Shown piece after piece: positions 40,242 to 53,796 of a stretch of 64,000 nt of DNA (position 1 is its first letter; each line of letters starts with the position of its first letter). The position numbers were made by a program, and so were the translations under genes. The notes under the pieces are model-generated. The model was not told the DNA's origin and made no database searches. It saw only the letters and a program-made list of their open reading frames with translations. The DNA is from Sutcliffiella horikoshii (lineage in GTDB: Bacteria; Bacillota; Bacilli; Bacillales; Bacillaceae_I), in the NCBI RefSeq assembly GCF_020524325.1, contig NZ_JAIVKY010000009.1, forward strand, positions 288,987 to 352,986. Reading direction: 5' to 3'.

Positions 40242-40556
40242 ATGAAAGTGAGACCAAATATCAGCATCATCAATGCGATGATTCGCATCACAGCAGGATT
40301 TGCTACATTAGCGTGGATTACAAGCAAAATGGTGCGACGTCCACACCGTGACTCCTACAAACTTGTCGCACTTCTAGCAGGCATGAAAATTGCGGAAGGC
40401 ATCCTGCGCTACTGCCCAATGACCGCAGGCTTCGAACGCTTCCAAGAATACCGCAACGACCACAACAGCGAAAACAACCACAACAACTTCGACTTCGACG
40501 ACTTCGAAGCCAAAGCAAACGGCGACGGCGGAACGGATTCTTATAATCCCTCGTAA
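40242..40556 (+). CDS. Small membrane protein with YgaP-like (DUF2892) transmembrane domain
   Basis: A 104-residue protein with two short hydrophobic segments (about residues 11-27 and 43-60) of DUF2892 type, starting MKVRPNISIINAMIRI and including the family feature GILRYCP. The C-terminus is a hydrophilic Asn/Asp-rich tail. No rhodanese domain is present, so it is only the membrane part of a YgaP-like protein. ATG follows GGAGG. Divergent from yerA. Confidence 0.8.
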   Translation: MKVRPNISIINAMIRITAGFATLAWITSKMVRRPHRDSYKLVALLAGMKIAEGILRYCPMTAGFERFQEYRNDHNSENNHNNFDFDDFEAKANGDGGTDSYNPS

Positions 40557-40600
40557 GAGGTAAAAAGGGTTAATAAAGGTTAAAAAGAAAAAAAAAACAC

Positions 40601-40623
40601 CTTTGGGGGTCAGACCCCCAAAG
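40601..40623. terminator. Strong hairpin GGGGTCAGACCCC, terminator of the pur operon
   Basis: CCTTTGGGGGTC pairs with GACCCCCAAAGG. On the minus strand it is followed by a ten-T run, making it the likely terminator after purD; on the plus strand GTTTTC follows, so it may also end the DUF2892 transcript. Its centre belongs to the GGGGTCAGACCCC repeat family. Confidence 0.85.
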
Positions 40624-40666
40624 GGTTTTCGTCACTCACGTCGAACACTATAAGGAGGTATGAAAA

Positions 40667-42050
<1,384 letters not shown>

Positions 42051-42056
42051 TTAACT

Positions 42057-42187
42057 CCCTGTTTCCTTTCGTTCCAGGTGTTCGCTTTCCGCGGGGCGGT
42101 GCTTGAGCCTCCTCGCTGCGCTGTGGGGTCTCAAGTCTACCGCTACCTACCGACGGAGTCTCACACCTTGCACTTCAGTCAACAGGG
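42057..42187. repeat. Large imperfect palindromic repeat, copy R2 (purH-purD spacer)
   Basis: Ends CCCTGTT and AACAGGG; inner arms TTGAG/CTCAA around CCTCCTCGCTGCGCTGTGGGG; includes GCTTTCCGCGGGGCGG. Transcribed within the pur operon. Confidence 0.85.
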
Positions 42188-42221
42188 TAAAGTTGCTCAA
42201 TCTCTTTAGGACAATCTTCTA

Positions 42222-43751
42222 TCAATGTTTAAAATGTCTCATTCCTGTAAACACCATGGTGATGCCGTATTCGTCGGCTTTTTTGATGGAGTCTTCGTCT
42301 TTGATGGAGCCTCCTGGTTGGATGATGGCGGTGACGCCTGCTTTTGCTGCTGCTTCTACTGTGTCGTTCATTGGGAAGAAGGCGTCTGATCCTAATGCGG
42401 AACCTACCGCTTTTTCGCCTGCTTGCTCGATGGCAATTTTCGCTGCGCCTACACGGTTCATCTGTCCTGCACCAACGCCGACAGTCTGCCCTTCTTTTGC
42501 AAGAACGATGGCGTTGGATTTCACATGCTTCACAACTTTCCATGCTAGCTTCAGGTCTGCCCACTCTTGTTCTGTAGGCTCGCGCTTTGTTGGAACAGTA
42601 ACCGTCGCGTCTTCCAAGCCAAACTGGTCCTCATCTTGTACCAACAGTCCACCACGAACGGATACCATACGGGACTGCATTACGCCTGCCCCATTCATAT
42701 CTACCAATAATAGTCTGATATTCTTTTTCTGTTTCAAAACAGCTAACGCATCCTCACTGAAGGACGGCGCAATGACAATCTCTAAAAACAACTCATGTAA
42801 AAGTTCTGCTGTTTCTTTATCTACTTCGGTATTGAAGGCAATGATGCCGCCGAAAATGGATACAGGGTCCGCTTCATATGCACGTCGGTACGCTTCAACT
42901 GTTGTTGCACCAGTTCCCACGCCGCAAGGGTTCATATGTTTAACCGCAACCACTGCAGGGTCTTTGAATTCTTTTACAATCTGCAAAGCCGCATCTGCAT
43001 CATTAATATTGTTGTAGGATAATTCTTTTCCATGAAGTTGCTCGGCTGAAGCGATCGAGAATTCAGACGCTAGTGGCGCTTGATAGAACGCTGCCTTTTG
43101 GTGAGGATTCTCCCCGTAACGCAAGTCTTGTTTTTTCTCAAATGTAACAGTAAATGACTCCGGATGCTTTTCTTCCACTGCTTCTGTCAAGTAGTTCGAG
43201 ATCATCGCGTCATATGCTGCTGTATGGCGGAAAACTTTAGCTGCAAGGCGACGGCGTGTTGCCACCTCGATTTTTCCGCTTTCTTTTAGCTCAGCAATTA
43301 CGCCTTCATAGTCAACCGGATCCACTAAAACCGCGACATCCTTATGATTTTTGGCTGCTGAACGAAGCATTGTCGGACCACCGATATCAATATTTTCAAT
43401 CGCATCTTCAAACGTGGAATCCGCTTTGGAAATCGTCTCTTTAAATGGATAAAGATTCACCACAACCAAGTCGATTGGCGTAATACCGTGCTCCTCCATC
43501 TGTGCTTGGTGACTCTCGTTGTCACGCATTGCCAATAATCCACCATGGATCATCGGATGTAATGTTTTCACGCGGCCGTCAAGGATTTCAGGGAAGCCTG
43601 TCACTTCGGAAATGCCGATAACGTTCACACCATTATCCTGCAAAACCTTCTTTGTCCCGCCAGTAGAGATAACCTCCACCCCTAGATCCACTAATTGTTG
43701 TACAAATGGGACGATGCCCTCTTTATTGGAAACACTCACTAATGCTCTCAT
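42222..43751 (-). CDS. purH: Bifunctional AICAR transformylase / IMP cyclohydrolase
   Basis: A 509-residue enzyme for the last two steps to IMP. The N-terminal MGS-like cyclohydrolase domain begins [16 protein letters not shown]; the transformylase domain has [12 protein letters not shown]. Length is normal. Its ATG overlaps the purN stop by 4 nt (ATGA). Confidence 0.97.
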   Translation of the reverse strand: MRALVSVSNKEGIVPFVQQLVDLGVEVISTGGTKKVLQDNGVNVIGISEVTGFPEILDGRVKTLHPMIHGGLLAMRDNESHQAQMEEHGITPIDLVVVNLYPFKETISKADSTFEDAIENIDIGGPTMLRSAAKNHKDVAVLVDPVDYEGVIAELKESGKIEVATRRRLAAKVFRHTAAYDAMISNYLTEAVEEKHPESFTVTFEKKQDLRYGENPHQKAAFYQAPLASEFSIASAEQLHGKELSYNNINDADAALQIVKEFKDPAVVAVKHMNPCGVGTGATTVEAYRRAYEADPVSIFGGIIAFNTEVDKETAELLHELFLEIVIAPSFSEDALAVLKQKKNIRLLLVDMNGAGVMQSRMVSVRGGLLVQDEDQFGLEDATVTVPTKREPTEQEWADLKLAWKVVKHVKSNAIVLAKEGQTVGVGAGQMNRVGAAKIAIEQAGEKAVGSALGSDAFFPMNDTVEAAAKAGVTAIIQPGGSIKDEDSIKKADEYGITMVFTGMRHFKH

Positions 43752-44338
43752 CGTATCGCTGCCTCTCCTTTGACTGAAAAAAGTTGTTGTAAGGTTTGTG
43801 GGTAAAAGGAATGTTCTACCTCATGTATTTTCTTTTCTAAAATTTCACGTATGTCGTCAGGTCCAACTTCAATCGCCTGTTGCGCGATGATCGGACCAGT
43901 GTCCATGCCTTCATCGACAAAATGAATGGTCACTCCTGTTAGTTTAACACCATAATCGAGCGCTTGACCAACTGCGTCAAGCCCCGGGAATGCCGGCAGG
44001 AGGGACGGATGGATATTGACGATTCTTCCTTTAAAAGCGTTGAGCAGCGTCGGTCCAATCAGACGCATATATCCTGCCAGGACAATGAAATCCACTTCAT
44101 ACCGCGCCAACTCCCGTAGGATGTGACCTTCAAATTCTTCTTTATTTTGATAGCTTTTCGGTGCAAATGCGAAATAAGGAATGTCCGCTGCCGTCGCACG
44201 TTCCACCACAAAGGCGCCAGGTCTGTCACAAACAAGCAACGCCGGTGTGGCATCGAGCAAGTTTTTCCGGCACGCATCCGTAATCGCCTGAAAATTGGAG
44301 CCGTTCCCTGATGCGAAAATGGCGATTCTCGTTGTCAT
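43748..44338 (-). CDS. purN: Phosphoribosylglycinamide formyltransferase
   Basis: A 196-residue folate-dependent GAR transformylase (step 3). Catalytic N108, H110 and D146 are visible in [12 protein letters not shown] and [12 protein letters not shown]. It overlaps purM and purH by 4 nt each, indicating translational coupling. Confidence 0.97.
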   Translation of the reverse strand: MTTRIAIFASGNGSNFQAITDACRKNLLDATPALLVCDRPGAFVVERATAADIPYFAFAPKSYQNKEEFEGHILRELARYEVDFIVLAGYMRLIGPTLLNAFKGRIVNIHPSLLPAFPGLDAVGQALDYGVKLTGVTIHFVDEGMDTGPIIAQQAIEVGPDDIREILEKKIHEVEHSFYPQTLQQLFSVKGEAAIR

Positions 44339-45375
44339 CGGATTTCTCCTCCGCCAAACGTGATGCCCTCGCCCTCTTTTACACGGCCAATCAAGTATGC
44401 CTTCTCTCCGCTTCCTTCAAGAATGCGAACCACTTCCGGTAAAATCTCTTCGTTAATCGCAAGCACCATGCCAATTCCCATGTTGAAAATATTGAACATT
44501 TCTTTGCGGTCAAGCTCGCCAACCTCTTGTAAAAGGTCGAAAATCGGCGGAATCGGCCACGTGCCATAATCCACTTCTGCCTGCAGGCCTTCTGGAAGCA
44601 TACGCGGAATATTTTCGATAAATCCGCCGCCTGTAATATGAGCCATTCCGTTGATGTCGTATTTCTTCAAGACTTCAAGAATTGGTTTCACATAGATTTT
44701 TGTGGGAGTGAGCAGCTCTTCGCCAAGTGTCCCTGCAAAGCCTTCGTACTGCTTGTTAAGGTCCAGTTGTCCTTTTTCAAAAACAATTTTCCGAACCAAC
44801 GAGTACCCATTGCTGTGGATTCCGCTTGAGCTCAGTCCGACCAATACGTTGCCCGGCTTTATTTTGGAGCCGTTTATTAATCGCTCCTTGTCTACCACAC
44901 CAACTGTAAATCCTGCCAGATCATACTCTGTATCGTCATACATACCAGGCATTTCCGCCGTTTCGCCGCCTACTAATGCGCATCCTGCTTGCTCACAGCC
45001 GTCCGCGATTCCTTTTACGATGTTCTCAATACGCTCGGGCACCGCTTTTCCGCATGCAATGTAGTCCAGAAAATATAGTGGCTCTGCTCCTTGCACGACA
45101 ACATCATTCACACACATCGCAACTGCATCCACCCCAATGGTGTCATGTTTGTCGAGCTGGAAAGCAAGCATCAGTTTTGTGCCGACTCCATCTGTTCCGG
45201 AAACGAGCACCGGATTTTTCACATTTACTGCCGACAGGTCAAACAGGCCGCCAAATCCGCCCAGGCCTCCCATCACCTCTGGCCTCATCGTTCTAGCCAC
45301 ATGCTTTTTCATACGCGTTACCGCTTCATAGCCCGCTTCTATATCTACACCCGCTTGCTTGTATGCATTTGCCAT
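44335..45375 (-). CDS. purM: Phosphoribosylformylglycinamidine cyclo-ligase (AIR synthetase)
   Basis: A 346-residue enzyme of the PurM/PurL superfamily that closes the imidazole ring. The glycine-rich block [13 protein letters not shown] and [11 protein letters not shown] are typical. ATG 45375 follows AAGGGAG; a longer frame has no support. The spacer to purF contains a 21-nt-period repeat array. Confidence 0.96.
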   Translation of the reverse strand: MANAYKQAGVDIEAGYEAVTRMKKHVARTMRPEVMGGLGGFGGLFDLSAVNVKNPVLVSGTDGVGTKLMLAFQLDKHDTIGVDAVAMCVNDVVVQGAEPLYFLDYIACGKAVPERIENIVKGIADGCEQAGCALVGGETAEMPGMYDDTEYDLAGFTVGVVDKERLINGSKIKPGNVLVGLSSSGIHSNGYSLVRKIVFEKGQLDLNKQYEGFAGTLGEELLTPTKIYVKPILEVLKKYDINGMAHITGGGFIENIPRMLPEGLQAEVDYGTWPIPPIFDLLQEVGELDRKEMFNIFNMGIGMVLAINEEILPEVVRILEGSGEKAYLIGRVKEGEGITFGGGEIR

Positions 45376-45502
45376 ATGTGTTGTCTCCCTTCCATTGGAA
45401 AAGCGACGAATCTTTAGAATCCCGCCGCTTTTTTGTAAGCTTTTTATCAAAAAGGTAATTATGTTTGGACTTTTCCCCGTTTGCGAGCGCCTCGAAATTT
45501 GA

Positions 45503-45628
45503 GATTGTGAGTTTTTGATGAGTCATTGTGAGTTTTAGCGGTGCTATTGTGAGTTTTTCACCCGCTATTATGACTTTTTCGGCGTCGATTGTGACATATC
45601 CCACCGTTATTGTAACTTTCCCTCTAAA
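45503..45628. repeat. 21-nt-period degenerate tandem array, ATTGTGAGTTTTT family (six units)
   Basis: ATTGTGA-like cores start at 45503, 45524, 45545, 45566, 45587 and 45608, exactly 21 nt apart. It lies in the purF-purM spacer and is transcribed with the operon. Confidence 0.9.
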
Positions 45629-45658
45629 ACACACCCGCCCAACAAGTCGCCCAGCCTA

Positions 45659-47074
45659 CTAGCACTTCTCATGCGGCAGCACCGTGTCCGGGAAAATCTC
45701 CGTCGGATACTTGCCGGTAAAACACGCCATACACTGGCCGCGAGTCTCGCCGTCAAACGGGCGATCGATCGCTTCCACCAAGCCACCAGGACTCAAAAAC
45801 GCCAACGAATCCGCACCAATGATTTCACGCATCTCCTCCACAGAATGCGAAGAAGCAATCAACTCTTCATGCGTAGACGTATCGATTCCGTAAAAACAAG
45901 GATTCTTTATTGGTGGTGAACTGATGCGCACATGCACCTCGGTCGCACCAGCCTCGCGAAGCATCCTAACAATCCTTCTGCTGGTCGTACCGCGTACGAT
46001 AGAATCATCGACCATTACCACACGCTTGCCTTCCACAACCCCGCGGACCGGAGAAAGCTTCATCTTCACACCCTGCTCCCGCAAAGACTGGGAAGGCTGG
46101 ATGAACGTTCGACCCACATATCTATTTTTAATTAGTCCAAGCTCGTAAGGAATGCCAGAAAGCTCCGCATAGCCGATTGCAGCTGAAATACTGGAATCGG
46201 GTACCCCAGTTACCACGTCTGCCTCTACAGCCGACTCCATTGCCAGCTGCTTACCAAGGCTTTTGCGTGCAGTATGGACATTGATGCCGTCAATATTGCT
46301 GTCTGGTCTGGAAAAATAAATGTACTCCATGCTGCACATCGCGCGTTGGGTATGCAATGTGAAACGTTCGGAATGCAAGCCGCCATTGTCTATGATCAAT
46401 AGCTCTCCAGGCTCGATGTCACGGATAAATTCCGCTCCAACCACATCAAACGCACAAGTCTCAGAAGCCACAACATAAGCATCATTCAGTTTCCCCAACG
46501 AAAGTGGACGCAAGCCGTTTGGATCAAGTGCCACCATCATTTCTGTCTCTGTCATGATTAAAAAGGCATACGCACCCTTTAACATCGACAACGCATTTTT
46601 CACGCGGTCTTTCAGAAGAGTGTAGCCACTTCTTTTAATAAGGTGAGCCAGCACCTCCGTGTCAGAGGTCGTCTGTAAAATACTCCCCATCGTTTCAAGC
46701 TGATGCTTTAGCGCATTAGCATTCACAAGATTTCCATTGTGTGCAAGTGCAAGACTGCCAGATTGAGAGTGGAACAGTAAAGGCTGCACATTCTCATAAC
46801 CGCCGCCCCCTGCCGTTGCATAACGGACATGGCCAATCGCTGCTTTTCCAGCGCCAAGTTCTTGCAATCTGCCATTACCGAACACTTCGTTCACAAGCCC
46901 TTCCCCTTTTACCGCTACAAGCTTTTCCCCATCTGTTGAAACAATCCCTGCGCCTTCCTGGCCACGGTGCTGCAAGCTGTGCAGTCCGTAATAGGTAATC
47001 TGGGATGCTTCGGGATGTCCCCAAATCCCGAACACCCCACATTCCTCATTCAAGCCTTTTAGTTCAGCAAGCAT
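45659..47074 (-). CDS. purF: Amidophosphoribosyltransferase
   Basis: A 471-residue enzyme catalysing the first committed purine step. An 11-residue propeptide precedes the glutaminase nucleophile C12 ([14 protein letters not shown]). The PRPP loop is [16 protein letters not shown]. Cysteines near the C-terminus fit the [4Fe-4S] type of bacilli. ATG 47074 follows GGAAAGGAG and overlaps purL by 16 nt. Confidence 0.97.
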   Translation of the reverse strand: MLAELKGLNEECGVFGIWGHPEASQITYYGLHSLQHRGQEGAGIVSTDGEKLVAVKGEGLVNEVFGNGRLQELGAGKAAIGHVRYATAGGGGYENVQPLLFHSQSGSLALAHNGNLVNANALKHQLETMGSILQTTSDTEVLAHLIKRSGYTLLKDRVKNALSMLKGAYAFLIMTETEMMVALDPNGLRPLSLGKLNDAYVVASETCAFDVVGAEFIRDIEPGELLIIDNGGLHSERFTLHTQRAMCSMEYIYFSRPDSNIDGINVHTARKSLGKQLAMESAVEADVVTGVPDSSISAAIGYAELSGIPYELGLIKNRYVGRTFIQPSQSLREQGVKMKLSPVRGVVEGKRVVMVDDSIVRGTTSRRIVRMLREAGATEVHVRISSPPIKNPCFYGIDTSTHEELIASSHSVEEMREIIGADSLAFLSPGGLVEAIDRPFDGETRGQCMACFTGKYPTEIFPDTVLPHEKC

Positions 47075-49281
47075 GGAATAGCTCCTTTCCAAGCATCGCG
47101 AAGGTCGTCCACAGATACGTGAACTGCAACTTCACGAGATGCCGATTCAATATGAAGATTACCAGTTCTAGTGACAGTTCCTACTAGACTAGCATCCGCA
47201 ACTGCTGCCTCAAATGCCTCTTGATGATCGGGATGAACAGAGACAACAAAGCGAGATTGTGTTTCACTGAACAGTGCAGACGTCATGTCGCCCGTTAGCG
47301 TAACAGCCGCTCCCAAGCCACGAGCGCCCATTGCACTCTCCGCCAAAGCAACTCCTACTCCACCTTCAGACACATCATGAGCAGATGCCACAAGTCCAGC
47401 GCGGATTGCAGCCAGTAACTCATCCTGACGTCTAGCTTCCACATCTAAATCAATTGCAGGTGCCTTTCCAAAAATCTTGCCATAGTTAAGCTTCTGCAGC
47501 TCACTTCCACCAAACTCGGAAGCCGTTTCCCCAATCACATAAATCAGGTCGCCTTCATTTTTAAACTCCTGAGTTGTCACATGCTTCAAATCATCAATCA
47601 ATCCAACCATGCCGACAACCGGTGTCGGATAAACTGCCACACCGTTTGTCTCATTATATAAGGATACATTTCCACCAATAACTGGTGACTCTAACTTACG
47701 GCAAGCCGCACTCATGCCATCTGTCGCTTTTTCGATCTGCCAGAAGATCTCCGGCTTTTCCGGATTACCAAAATTCAAGCAGTCCGTGATGGCCAATGGC
47801 TTAGCACCAGAACAAACAATGTTACGTGCCGCTTCTGCAACGGCGATCATTCCGCCGACTTCCGGATCTAAATATAAATAACGGGAATTACAGTCTGTTG
47901 TCATTGCCAATGCTTTTTCCGTTCCACGAATACGAACAACTGCCGCATCGGAACCTGGAACTACTACTGTATTTGTACGAACTTGATAGTCATACTGGTC
48001 ATAAACCCACTCTTTGCTTGCGATGGTCGGCTGCTTCAATAGAGCTACCAATGTTTCTTCATAGTCCGCAATTTCCGGCACCGCTACTTCCATATCCTGG
48101 AACTCGCGATAATATGCAGGCTCAGTAGAAGGCTTATGGTAAACTGGTGCTTCTTCTGCCAACGCATCAACCGGTACATCCGCAATCACTTCACCTTTAT
48201 GAACAAGGCGCAGCTTTTTGTCATCCGTAACTTTTCCAATCGACACAGCTTCTAAGCCATATTTTGAAACAATTTCATGCGCTTCATGCTCACGGCCCGC
48301 TTCCACGACGATTAGCATGCGCTCTTGGGATTCAGATAGCATCATTTCATATCCAGTCATACCTGTTTCACGCTGAGGCACAAGGTCAAGGTTCATCTCA
48401 ATCCCGGAACCTGCTTTAGAAGCCATCTCCGCAGACGAACTAGTCAAACCAGCAGCCCCCATGTCCTGGATTCCAACAAGGCCATCCCATTTCACGATTT
48501 CTAAGCAAGCTTCCAATAATAATTTTTCCATAAAAGGATCTCCGACTTGTACGGCCGGACGTTTCTCTTCAGATGCTTCAGACAATTCTTCGGATGCAAA
48601 AGTTGCCCCGTGAATCCCGTCGCGTCCCGTTTTTGCCCCAACGTACATGACGGTATTGCCGACACCTTTCGCCTGCCCTTTTTTAATATCTTCATGATTA
48701 ATCAGACCCACACACATCGCGTTCACGAGCGGGTTGCCATCATATGCCGGGTCAAATTGGATCTCGCCGCCAACTGTCGGGATGCCCACACAGTTTCCGT
48801 AGCCTGCGATTCCTGCCACCACTTCTTCAAACAAATATTTTACGCGCGGAGATGTTAGTTCCCCAAAGCGCAGAGAATTCAATAATGCAATCGGACGTGC
48901 GCCCATCGAAAAGACATCGCGGATGATTCCGCCGACACCTGTTGCTGCACCTTGATAAGGCTCGATCGCAGACGGGTGATTATGACTTTCGATTTTGAAC
49001 ACCACTGCCTGATTGTCACCGATGTCTACAATTCCGGCACCTTCCCCGGGACCTTGCAACACTTTTGGCCCATCAACTGGGAACTTACGCAATACTGGCT
49101 TGGAATTTTTGTAACTACAGTGCTCCGACCACATCACCGAAAATAATCCGGTCTCCGTGTAGTTCGGCAAACGCCCAAGAATTTTTTCTACCATTAAGAA
49201 CTCTTCATCGCTAAGTCCCATTTCACGGTAAATGCCTTCCGCTTTGATCATCTCTGGATTTGGCTCAAGAAGTAACGACAT
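47059..49281 (-). CDS. purL: Phosphoribosylformylglycinamidine synthase subunit PurL
   Basis: A 740-residue small-type PurL, the ATP-dependent synthase that works with PurQ and Pur[14 protein letters not shown] and [19 protein letters not shown] are the signature blocks. ATG 49281 follows TTGGAGGG and overlaps the purQ end by 17 nt. Confidence 0.97.
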   Translation of the reverse strand: MSLLLEPNPEMIKAEGIYREMGLSDEEFLMVEKILGRLPNYTETGLFSVMWSEHCSYKNSKPVLRKFPVDGPKVLQGPGEGAGIVDIGDNQAVVFKIESHNHPSAIEPYQGAATGVGGIIRDVFSMGARPIALLNSLRFGELTSPRVKYLFEEVVAGIAGYGNCVGIPTVGGEIQFDPAYDGNPLVNAMCVGLINHEDIKKGQAKGVGNTVMYVGAKTGRDGIHGATFASEELSEASEEKRPAVQVGDPFMEKLLLEACLEIVKWDGLVGIQDMGAAGLTSSSAEMASKAGSGIEMNLDLVPQRETGMTGYEMMLSESQERMLIVVEAGREHEAHEIVSKYGLEAVSIGKVTDDKKLRLVHKGEVIADVPVDALAEEAPVYHKPSTEPAYYREFQDMEVAVPEIADYEETLVALLKQPTIASKEWVYDQYDYQVRTNTVVVPGSDAAVVRIRGTEKALAMTTDCNSRYLYLDPEVGGMIAVAEAARNIVCSGAKPLAITDCLNFGNPEKPEIFWQIEKATDGMSAACRKLESPVIGGNVSLYNETNGVAVYPTPVVGMVGLIDDLKHVTTQEFKNEGDLIYVIGETASEFGGSELQKLNYGKIFGKAPAIDLDVEARRQDELLAAIRAGLVASAHDVSEGGVGVALAESAMGARGLGAAVTLTGDMTSALFSETQSRFVVSVHPDHQEAFEAAVADASLVGTVTRTGNLHIESASREVAVHVSVDDLRDAWKGAIPCLLN

Positions 49282-49951
49282 GTGATTCCCTCCAATTACG
49301 AACGATAGATTGAAAGAGTTTAAGGCCATCTGCACTGCCCAACAGCTCAGAAACCGCTCTTTCCGGGTGTGGCATCATACCAAGAACATTTCCTTTTTCA
49401 TTTACAATCCCTGCAATATCATGTAGACTACCATTTGGATTGTCACCATTATAGGAAAAAGCAATTTGCCCATTGCTTACTAATTCCCCTAGAGTTTTCT
49501 CATCACAATAGTAGTTTCCTTCCCCATGCGCAATGGGGATGGTGATAATCTCATCTTTTTCGTACCCTGACGTGAACATCGTTTTGTTATTCTCCACTTT
49601 TAATTCCACCGGACGGCACATGAACTTCAAGTTCTTGTTTCTTCTCATTGCCCCTGGAAGAAGACCTGACTCTAGCAAAATTTGAAATCCGTTACATACG
49701 CCCAAGATCGGCTTACCCGCTTCAGCTGCCTTTTGCACTTCAAGCATCACATTGGAAAAGCGTGCAATTGCACCAGATCTCAAGTAATCTCCATATGAAA
49801 ATCCACCTGGAAGTAAAATCCCGTCATATTCCTCTAAGTTTGTTGCATCATGCCACACATACTCGACTTCTTCCCCAAGCTCGTCTTTGATCGCGTGGTA
49901 CATGTCTACATCACAGTTGGAGCCTGGAAATACGATGACTGCAAATTTCAC
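49265..49951 (-). CDS. purQ: Phosphoribosylformylglycinamidine synthase glutaminase subunit PurQ
   Basis: A 228-residue class I glutaminase. The triad is C86 (GVCNGFQIL), H195 and E197 (MPHPERAVS). It supplies ammonia to PurL. It overlaps purS by 4 nt and purL by 17 nt. Confidence 0.97.
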   Translation of the reverse strand: MKFAVIVFPGSNCDVDMYHAIKDELGEEVEYVWHDATNLEEYDGILLPGGFSYGDYLRSGAIARFSNVMLEVQKAAEAGKPILGVCNGFQILLESGLLPGAMRRNKNLKFMCRPVELKVENNKTMFTSGYEKDEIITIPIAHGEGNYYCDEKTLGELVSNGQIAFSYNGDNPNGSLHDIAGIVNEKGNVLGMMPHPERAVSELLGSADGLKLFQSIVRNWRESHVVTS

Positions 49952-50202
49952 GATCCAACAACCTCCTCCACCTCATAACGGAAGTCTTCAATCACTGTAT
50001 TTGCTAGTAAACGCTCACACATTTCTTTTACTAACACGTCTAAGTCACGGTCAGATTTTGCAATCGTCAATTCTAAAAATTTTCCGATACGAACTTCCTC
50101 AACCTCTTTGTAAGAAAGACTATGAAGCGAATTTTTCACTGCTGTTCCTTGTGGATCTAATACGCTTTCTCTTAACGTTACAAATACCTTCACTTTATAC
50201 AT
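49948..50202 (-). CDS. purS: Phosphoribosylformylglycinamidine synthase subunit PurS
   Basis: An 84-residue ferredoxin-like subunit that bridges PurQ and PurL. It begins [19 protein letters not shown], typical of the family. ATG 50202 follows GGAGGAG. It overlaps the end of purC by 8 nt. Confidence 0.95.
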   Translation of the reverse strand: MYKVKVFVTLRESVLDPQGTAVKNSLHSLSYKEVEEVRIGKFLELTIAKSDRDLDVLVKEMCERLLANTVIEDFRYEVEEVVGS

Positions 50203-50920
50203 GCTGCTCTCCTCCAATACGTGCTAGTATTTTCTCATATGCATCTGTCAGGCTTCCAAGGTTTCTGCGGAAGACATCCTTATCTAACTTCTCATTTGTA
50301 TCTTTATCCCACAGGCGGCAAGTATCCGGTGATACCTCATCAGCCAAGATGATTCTGCCATCCTCTGTTTTGCCGAATTCAAGCTTGAAATCTACTAATT
50401 TCAAATCCTTCTTTTCGAAAAATTTCGATAATACAACGTTCACCTTGCACGCTACATGCTTCAAAATATCCACTTCTGCAGGTGTTGCAAGCTTCAAAAG
50501 TTGTACATGATCTTCTGTAATGAGCGGATCACCAAGTGAGTCATCTTTATAGTAGAACTCAACGATTGGCTGTTCGAGCTTGATGCCCTCTTCGATTCCA
50601 AGGCGTTTAGCCATGCTGCCGGCGGTGATGTTGCGGACCACGACTTCGAGTGGAATGATGTCTACTTTTTTTACGAGCTGTTCTGTTTCGGATTTGCGCT
50701 CGATGAAGTGGTTTTCGATTCCTTCTTCTGTGAGCATGGAAAATAGTAAGCTAGTAATCTCGTTATTCAGTCTGCCTTTGCCTGTGATGTCGGCTTTTTT
50801 TTCGCCGTTGAAGGCGGTGGCGGAGTTTTTATATTGAATCCAAACGATGTTTTCGTCGGTTGTTGAGTAGACCAGTTTTGCTTTGCCTTCGTATAGTAGT
50901 GCTTGCTTTTGCAAAGTCAT
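50195..50920 (-). CDS. purC: SAICAR synthase
   Basis: A 241-residue enzyme that joins aspartate to CAIR. The N-terminal LLYEGKAKLVYSTTDE and the block LVDFKLEFG are typical. ATG 50920 follows CAGGAGG; the frame continues upstream only because it reads through the adjacent palindromic repeat. The spacer to purB (426 nt) is the longest in the operon and holds two opposed repeat copies. Confidence 0.96.
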   Translation of the reverse strand: MTLQKQALLYEGKAKLVYSTTDENIVWIQYKNSATAFNGEKKADITGKGRLNNEITSLLFSMLTEEGIENHFIERKSETEQLVKKVDIIPLEVVVRNITAGSMAKRLGIEEGIKLEQPIVEFYYKDDSLGDPLITEDHVQLLKLATPAEVDILKHVACKVNVVLSKFFEKKDLKLVDFKLEFGKTEDGRIILADEVSPDTCRLWDKDTNEKLDKDVFRRNLGSLTDAYEKILARIGGEQHV

Positions 50921-50963
50921 GGGTTTGCCTCCTGTAAAAGAGAGATAGGTTTTTGGGAAAACT

Positions 50964-51094
50964 CCCTGTTGATCTCCGTTCCAGTTGTTCGCTTTCCGCG
51001 GGCGGTCCGGGAGCCTCCTCGGCTTCGCCTGTGGGGTCTCCCCTGTCCCTTCCTCCCGCAGGAGTCTCACAACTTGCACTCCAATCACCAGGGT
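50964..51094. repeat. Large imperfect palindromic repeat, copy R3 (purB-purC spacer)
   Basis: Ends CCCTGTTGAT and ATCACCAGGG; inner arms GGGAG/CTCCC around CCTCCTCGGCTTCGCCTGTG. Lies 47 nt from R4, which is in the opposite orientation. Confidence 0.85.
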
Positions 51095-51140
51095 GAATCA
51101 CTTTGAATGAATGGTACTGCAGATATCACGAAACAACCTA

Positions 51141-51325
51141 GCTGTTGCTTGGAGCACAGGGCGAAGACTCCTCGAAAATGCTACGCATTTTCTTCGTGCG
51201 ATGTATCGCTGTCGAAGCCTTCCTTGTCCTGAGGGGGATAACGGTAGCTTGAGACCCCTGAAGCGTTGTGAGGAGGCTCAAGCACCGTCCCTAGGAAAGC
51301 GAAGCCCAGTGCGGAAAGCAACAGC
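51141..51325. repeat. Large imperfect palindromic repeat, copy R4, reversed and enlarged
   Basis: Terminal arms GCTGTTGCTT and AAGCAACAGC are exact complements. Read in reverse, the inner arms are TTGAG/CTCAA. It carries an extra block of about 60 nt with its own AAAATGC/GCATTTT hairpin, making it 185 bp. Confidence 0.82.
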
Positions 51326-51346
51326 GGTGCTCTACCAATTTCTATT

Positions 51347-52639
51347 TTATAGTCCTAAACGATCAAAAATCGTATCTACATGCTGCAGGTGGTAATTGTA
51401 GTCGAAGCAGTCCTCGATCTGTGCCGGAGTTAGGCGGGAAGTAATTTTCTCTTCGCCCTCTACTAGCTCGCGGAAATGCACTTGCTTCTCCCAAGCTTCC
51501 ATTGCTTTAGGCTGAACCGTGTCATATGCTTCTTCACGAGACATGCCAGTGTCAATCAACGCAAGCAACACGCGTTGGGAGTAGATAAGCCCCAATGTAC
51601 GGTCCATGTTGCGCTTCATGTTTTCCGGGAACACCGTCAAGTTTTTGATGATGTTGCCAAAACGGTTTAACATATAGTTCAATGCAATCGTGCTGTCTGG
51701 TAAAATGATGCGCTCTGCAGAAGAATGCGAGATATCGCGCTCATGCCATAGTGGCACATTTTCGTAAGCTGTCATCATGTACCCGCGGATTACACGTGCA
51801 AGGCCTGTCATGTTTTCCGAACCGATTGGGTTACGTTTGTGCGGCATTGCGGAAGATCCTTTTTGACCTTTTGCAAAGAACTCTTCTACTTCGCGTGTTT
51901 CACTCTTTTGCAGTCCGCGTACTTCTACTGCGAATTTCTCGATGGAAGTTGCAATCAAAGCAAGTGTGCTTAAGTAGTGGGCATGACGGTCACGCTGTAA
52001 AGTTTGTGTAGAGATTGGCGCACGTTGCAGGCCTAACTTTTCACATACATACTCTTCTACAAACGGATTGATGTTGGCGTAAGTTCCAACTGCTCCTGAG
52101 ATTTTTCCGAACTCGATGCCTTCTGCCGCTTGTTTGAAACGCTCTAGGTTACGCTTCATTTCTTCGTACCATAGAGCAAGCTTCAATCCGAATGTTGTCG
52201 GCTCTGCGTGTACTCCGTGTGTACGGCCCATCATGACCGTGTATTTATGGTCTTGCGCTTTTTCTTTTAAAATAGATACGAAGCGTTCAATGTCAGCAAG
52301 TAAGATCTCGTTAGCCTGTTTCAGCTGGTAAGATAAAGCTGTGTCGACTACATCTGTGGAAGTTAATCCGTAATGCACCCACTTTTTCTCGTCGCCCAAT
52401 GTTTCGGATACCGCTCTTGTAAAAGCAACCACGTCATGGCGAGTTTCCGCTTCGATTTCTTTGATACGCTCGATATCGAATGATGCCTTTTCACGAAGAA
52501 CCTTTACGTCTTCTTTCGGGATATCCCCAAGCTCCGCCCACGCTTCACAAGCCAAGATTTCTACTTCAAGCCAAGCCTGAAAACGGTTTTCTTCTGTCCA
52601 AATCGCGCCCATCTCGGGTCTTGTATAACGTTCAATCAT
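51347..52639 (-). CDS. purB: Adenylosuccinate lyase
   Basis: A 430-residue fumarase/aspartase superfamily lyase acting on SAICAR and adenylosuccinate. The signature loop [12 protein letters not shown] and [13 protein letters not shown] are present. It overlaps the purK stop by 4 nt. Confidence 0.97.
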   Translation of the reverse strand: MIERYTRPEMGAIWTEENRFQAWLEVEILACEAWAELGDIPKEDVKVLREKASFDIERIKEIEAETRHDVVAFTRAVSETLGDEKKWVHYGLTSTDVVDTALSYQLKQANEILLADIERFVSILKEKAQDHKYTVMMGRTHGVHAEPTTFGLKLALWYEEMKRNLERFKQAAEGIEFGKISGAVGTYANINPFVEEYVCEKLGLQRAPISTQTLQRDRHAHYLSTLALIATSIEKFAVEVRGLQKSETREVEEFFAKGQKGSSAMPHKRNPIGSENMTGLARVIRGYMMTAYENVPLWHERDISHSSAERIILPDSTIALNYMLNRFGNIIKNLTVFPENMKRNMDRTLGLIYSQRVLLALIDTGMSREEAYDTVQPKAMEAWEKQVHFRELVEGEEKITSRLTPAQIEDCFDYNYHLQHVDTIFDRLGL

Positions 52640-53796
52640 GTTAAAATCCTCCGTTCAACTGTGTTCCATATCTGCCAGGAAGCCTCTTGCTCCAAAGCCT
52701 GTTCTATTGTATCAGCTAAAATGTTGATATGTCCCATTTTTCGTTTCTCTTTTTTCTCAGCCTTGCCGTATAAATGAAGCTTTGCATTTTCATAATGTGG
52801 AATGTGTTCAATCGAAGCGTCCACGTGCTCCCCTAATAGATTAACCATTACCGCAGGCTTCCATAAGGTGGTTTTTCCAAGCGGCATCCCTGTGACCGCT
52901 CTGATGTGCTGCTCGAACTGGGATGTCTCGCATGCATCCATCGTATAGTGTCCAGAATTGTGCGGTCTTGGTGCCAGTTCATTTATATAGAAGGAACCGT
53001 CTTCTAGGACGAACATTTCGACTGCCAGTGTCCCGATAAGGTTGAAGTGCCTTGCCAACGTCATTGCACTTTGAATCGCATTCATCTCTAAGATCTGGTC
53101 CACCCTTGCCGGTGCAATTGTTTTATATAAAATATTTTCTCGATGTTCGTTTTCACCAACCGGGAAAGCTTTAATTTCACCATTTGTGCTTCGTGCAACC
53201 ACGACGGATATTTCTTTTACGAAAGGAATCCATTTTTCAAGAACGCATTCGCCGTGTTCAAGTAGTTGTGCTGCCTGTTCGAGAGCAGTGTCATCTTTTA
53301 AAACTACCTGGCCTTTGCCATCATAACCAAAACGGCTTGTTTTCAAGACACTTGGATAACCAATTTTACGGATGGCTTCGTGAAGCTCTTCCTGCGTCGT
53401 TACTTCCATAAAAGGTGCAACCTGAAGACCTGCTGCTTCAATCGCCATTTTTTCCGTCCCGCGATGCTGGGTGACTTTTAAGACTTCACTGCCCTGAGGC
53501 AAGTAGGCATTTTCTTCTAGCCAAGTCAGTGCTTCGTAATCGATGTTTTCAAACTCATAGGTGACGACATCGGATAATGAAGCTAGCTTTTTGATGGCTT
53601 CCATGTCGTTGAATGCCGCTGTGATTTCAATGTCTGCGACCTGTCCGCATGGTGAATCCGGTGTTGGGTCAAGGACGGCGATTTTAAATCCCATTGCTTT
53701 TGCCGATAGGGCCATCATTCGTCCTAGTTGTCCGCCGCCGATAATTCCGATTGTTGCTGGTGGGGTAATATTTTTAAAATTAAACAAGCTGATCAC
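52636..53796 (-). CDS. purK: N5-carboxyaminoimidazole ribonucleotide synthase
   Basis: A 386-residue ATP-grasp enzyme that carboxylates AIR with bicarbonate. [14 protein letters not shown] near residue 17 and the block [14 protein letters not shown] are typical. The start is GTG 53796, overlapping the purE stop by 17 nt; the ribosome binding site is weak, so coupling to purE is likely. Confidence 0.95.
   Translation of the reverse strand: MISLFNFKNITPPATIGIIGGGQLGRMMALSAKAMGFKIAVLDPTPDSPCGQVADIEITAAFNDMEAIKKLASLSDVVTYEFENIDYEALTWLEENAYLPQGSEVLKVTQHRGTEKMAIEAAGLQVAPFMEVTTQEELHEAIRKIGYPSVLKTSRFGYDGKGQVVLKDDTALEQAAQLLEHGECVLEKWIPFVKEISVVVARSTNGEIKAFPVGENEHRENILYKTIAPARVDQILEMNAIQSAMTLARHFNLIGTLAVEMFVLEDGSFYINELAPRPHNSGHYTMDACETSQFEQHIRAVTGMPLGKTTLWKPAVMVNLLGEHVDASIEHIPHYENAKLHLYGKAEKKEKRKMGHINILADTIEQALEQEASWQIWNTVERRILT

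Noticed and set aside
50195..51088. Longer purC start with an Arg/Pro-rich N-terminus
   Set aside because: The extension is a translation of repeat R3; ATG 50920 has CAGGAGG and gives the family N-terminus. The same reasoning rejects the longer purE frame.
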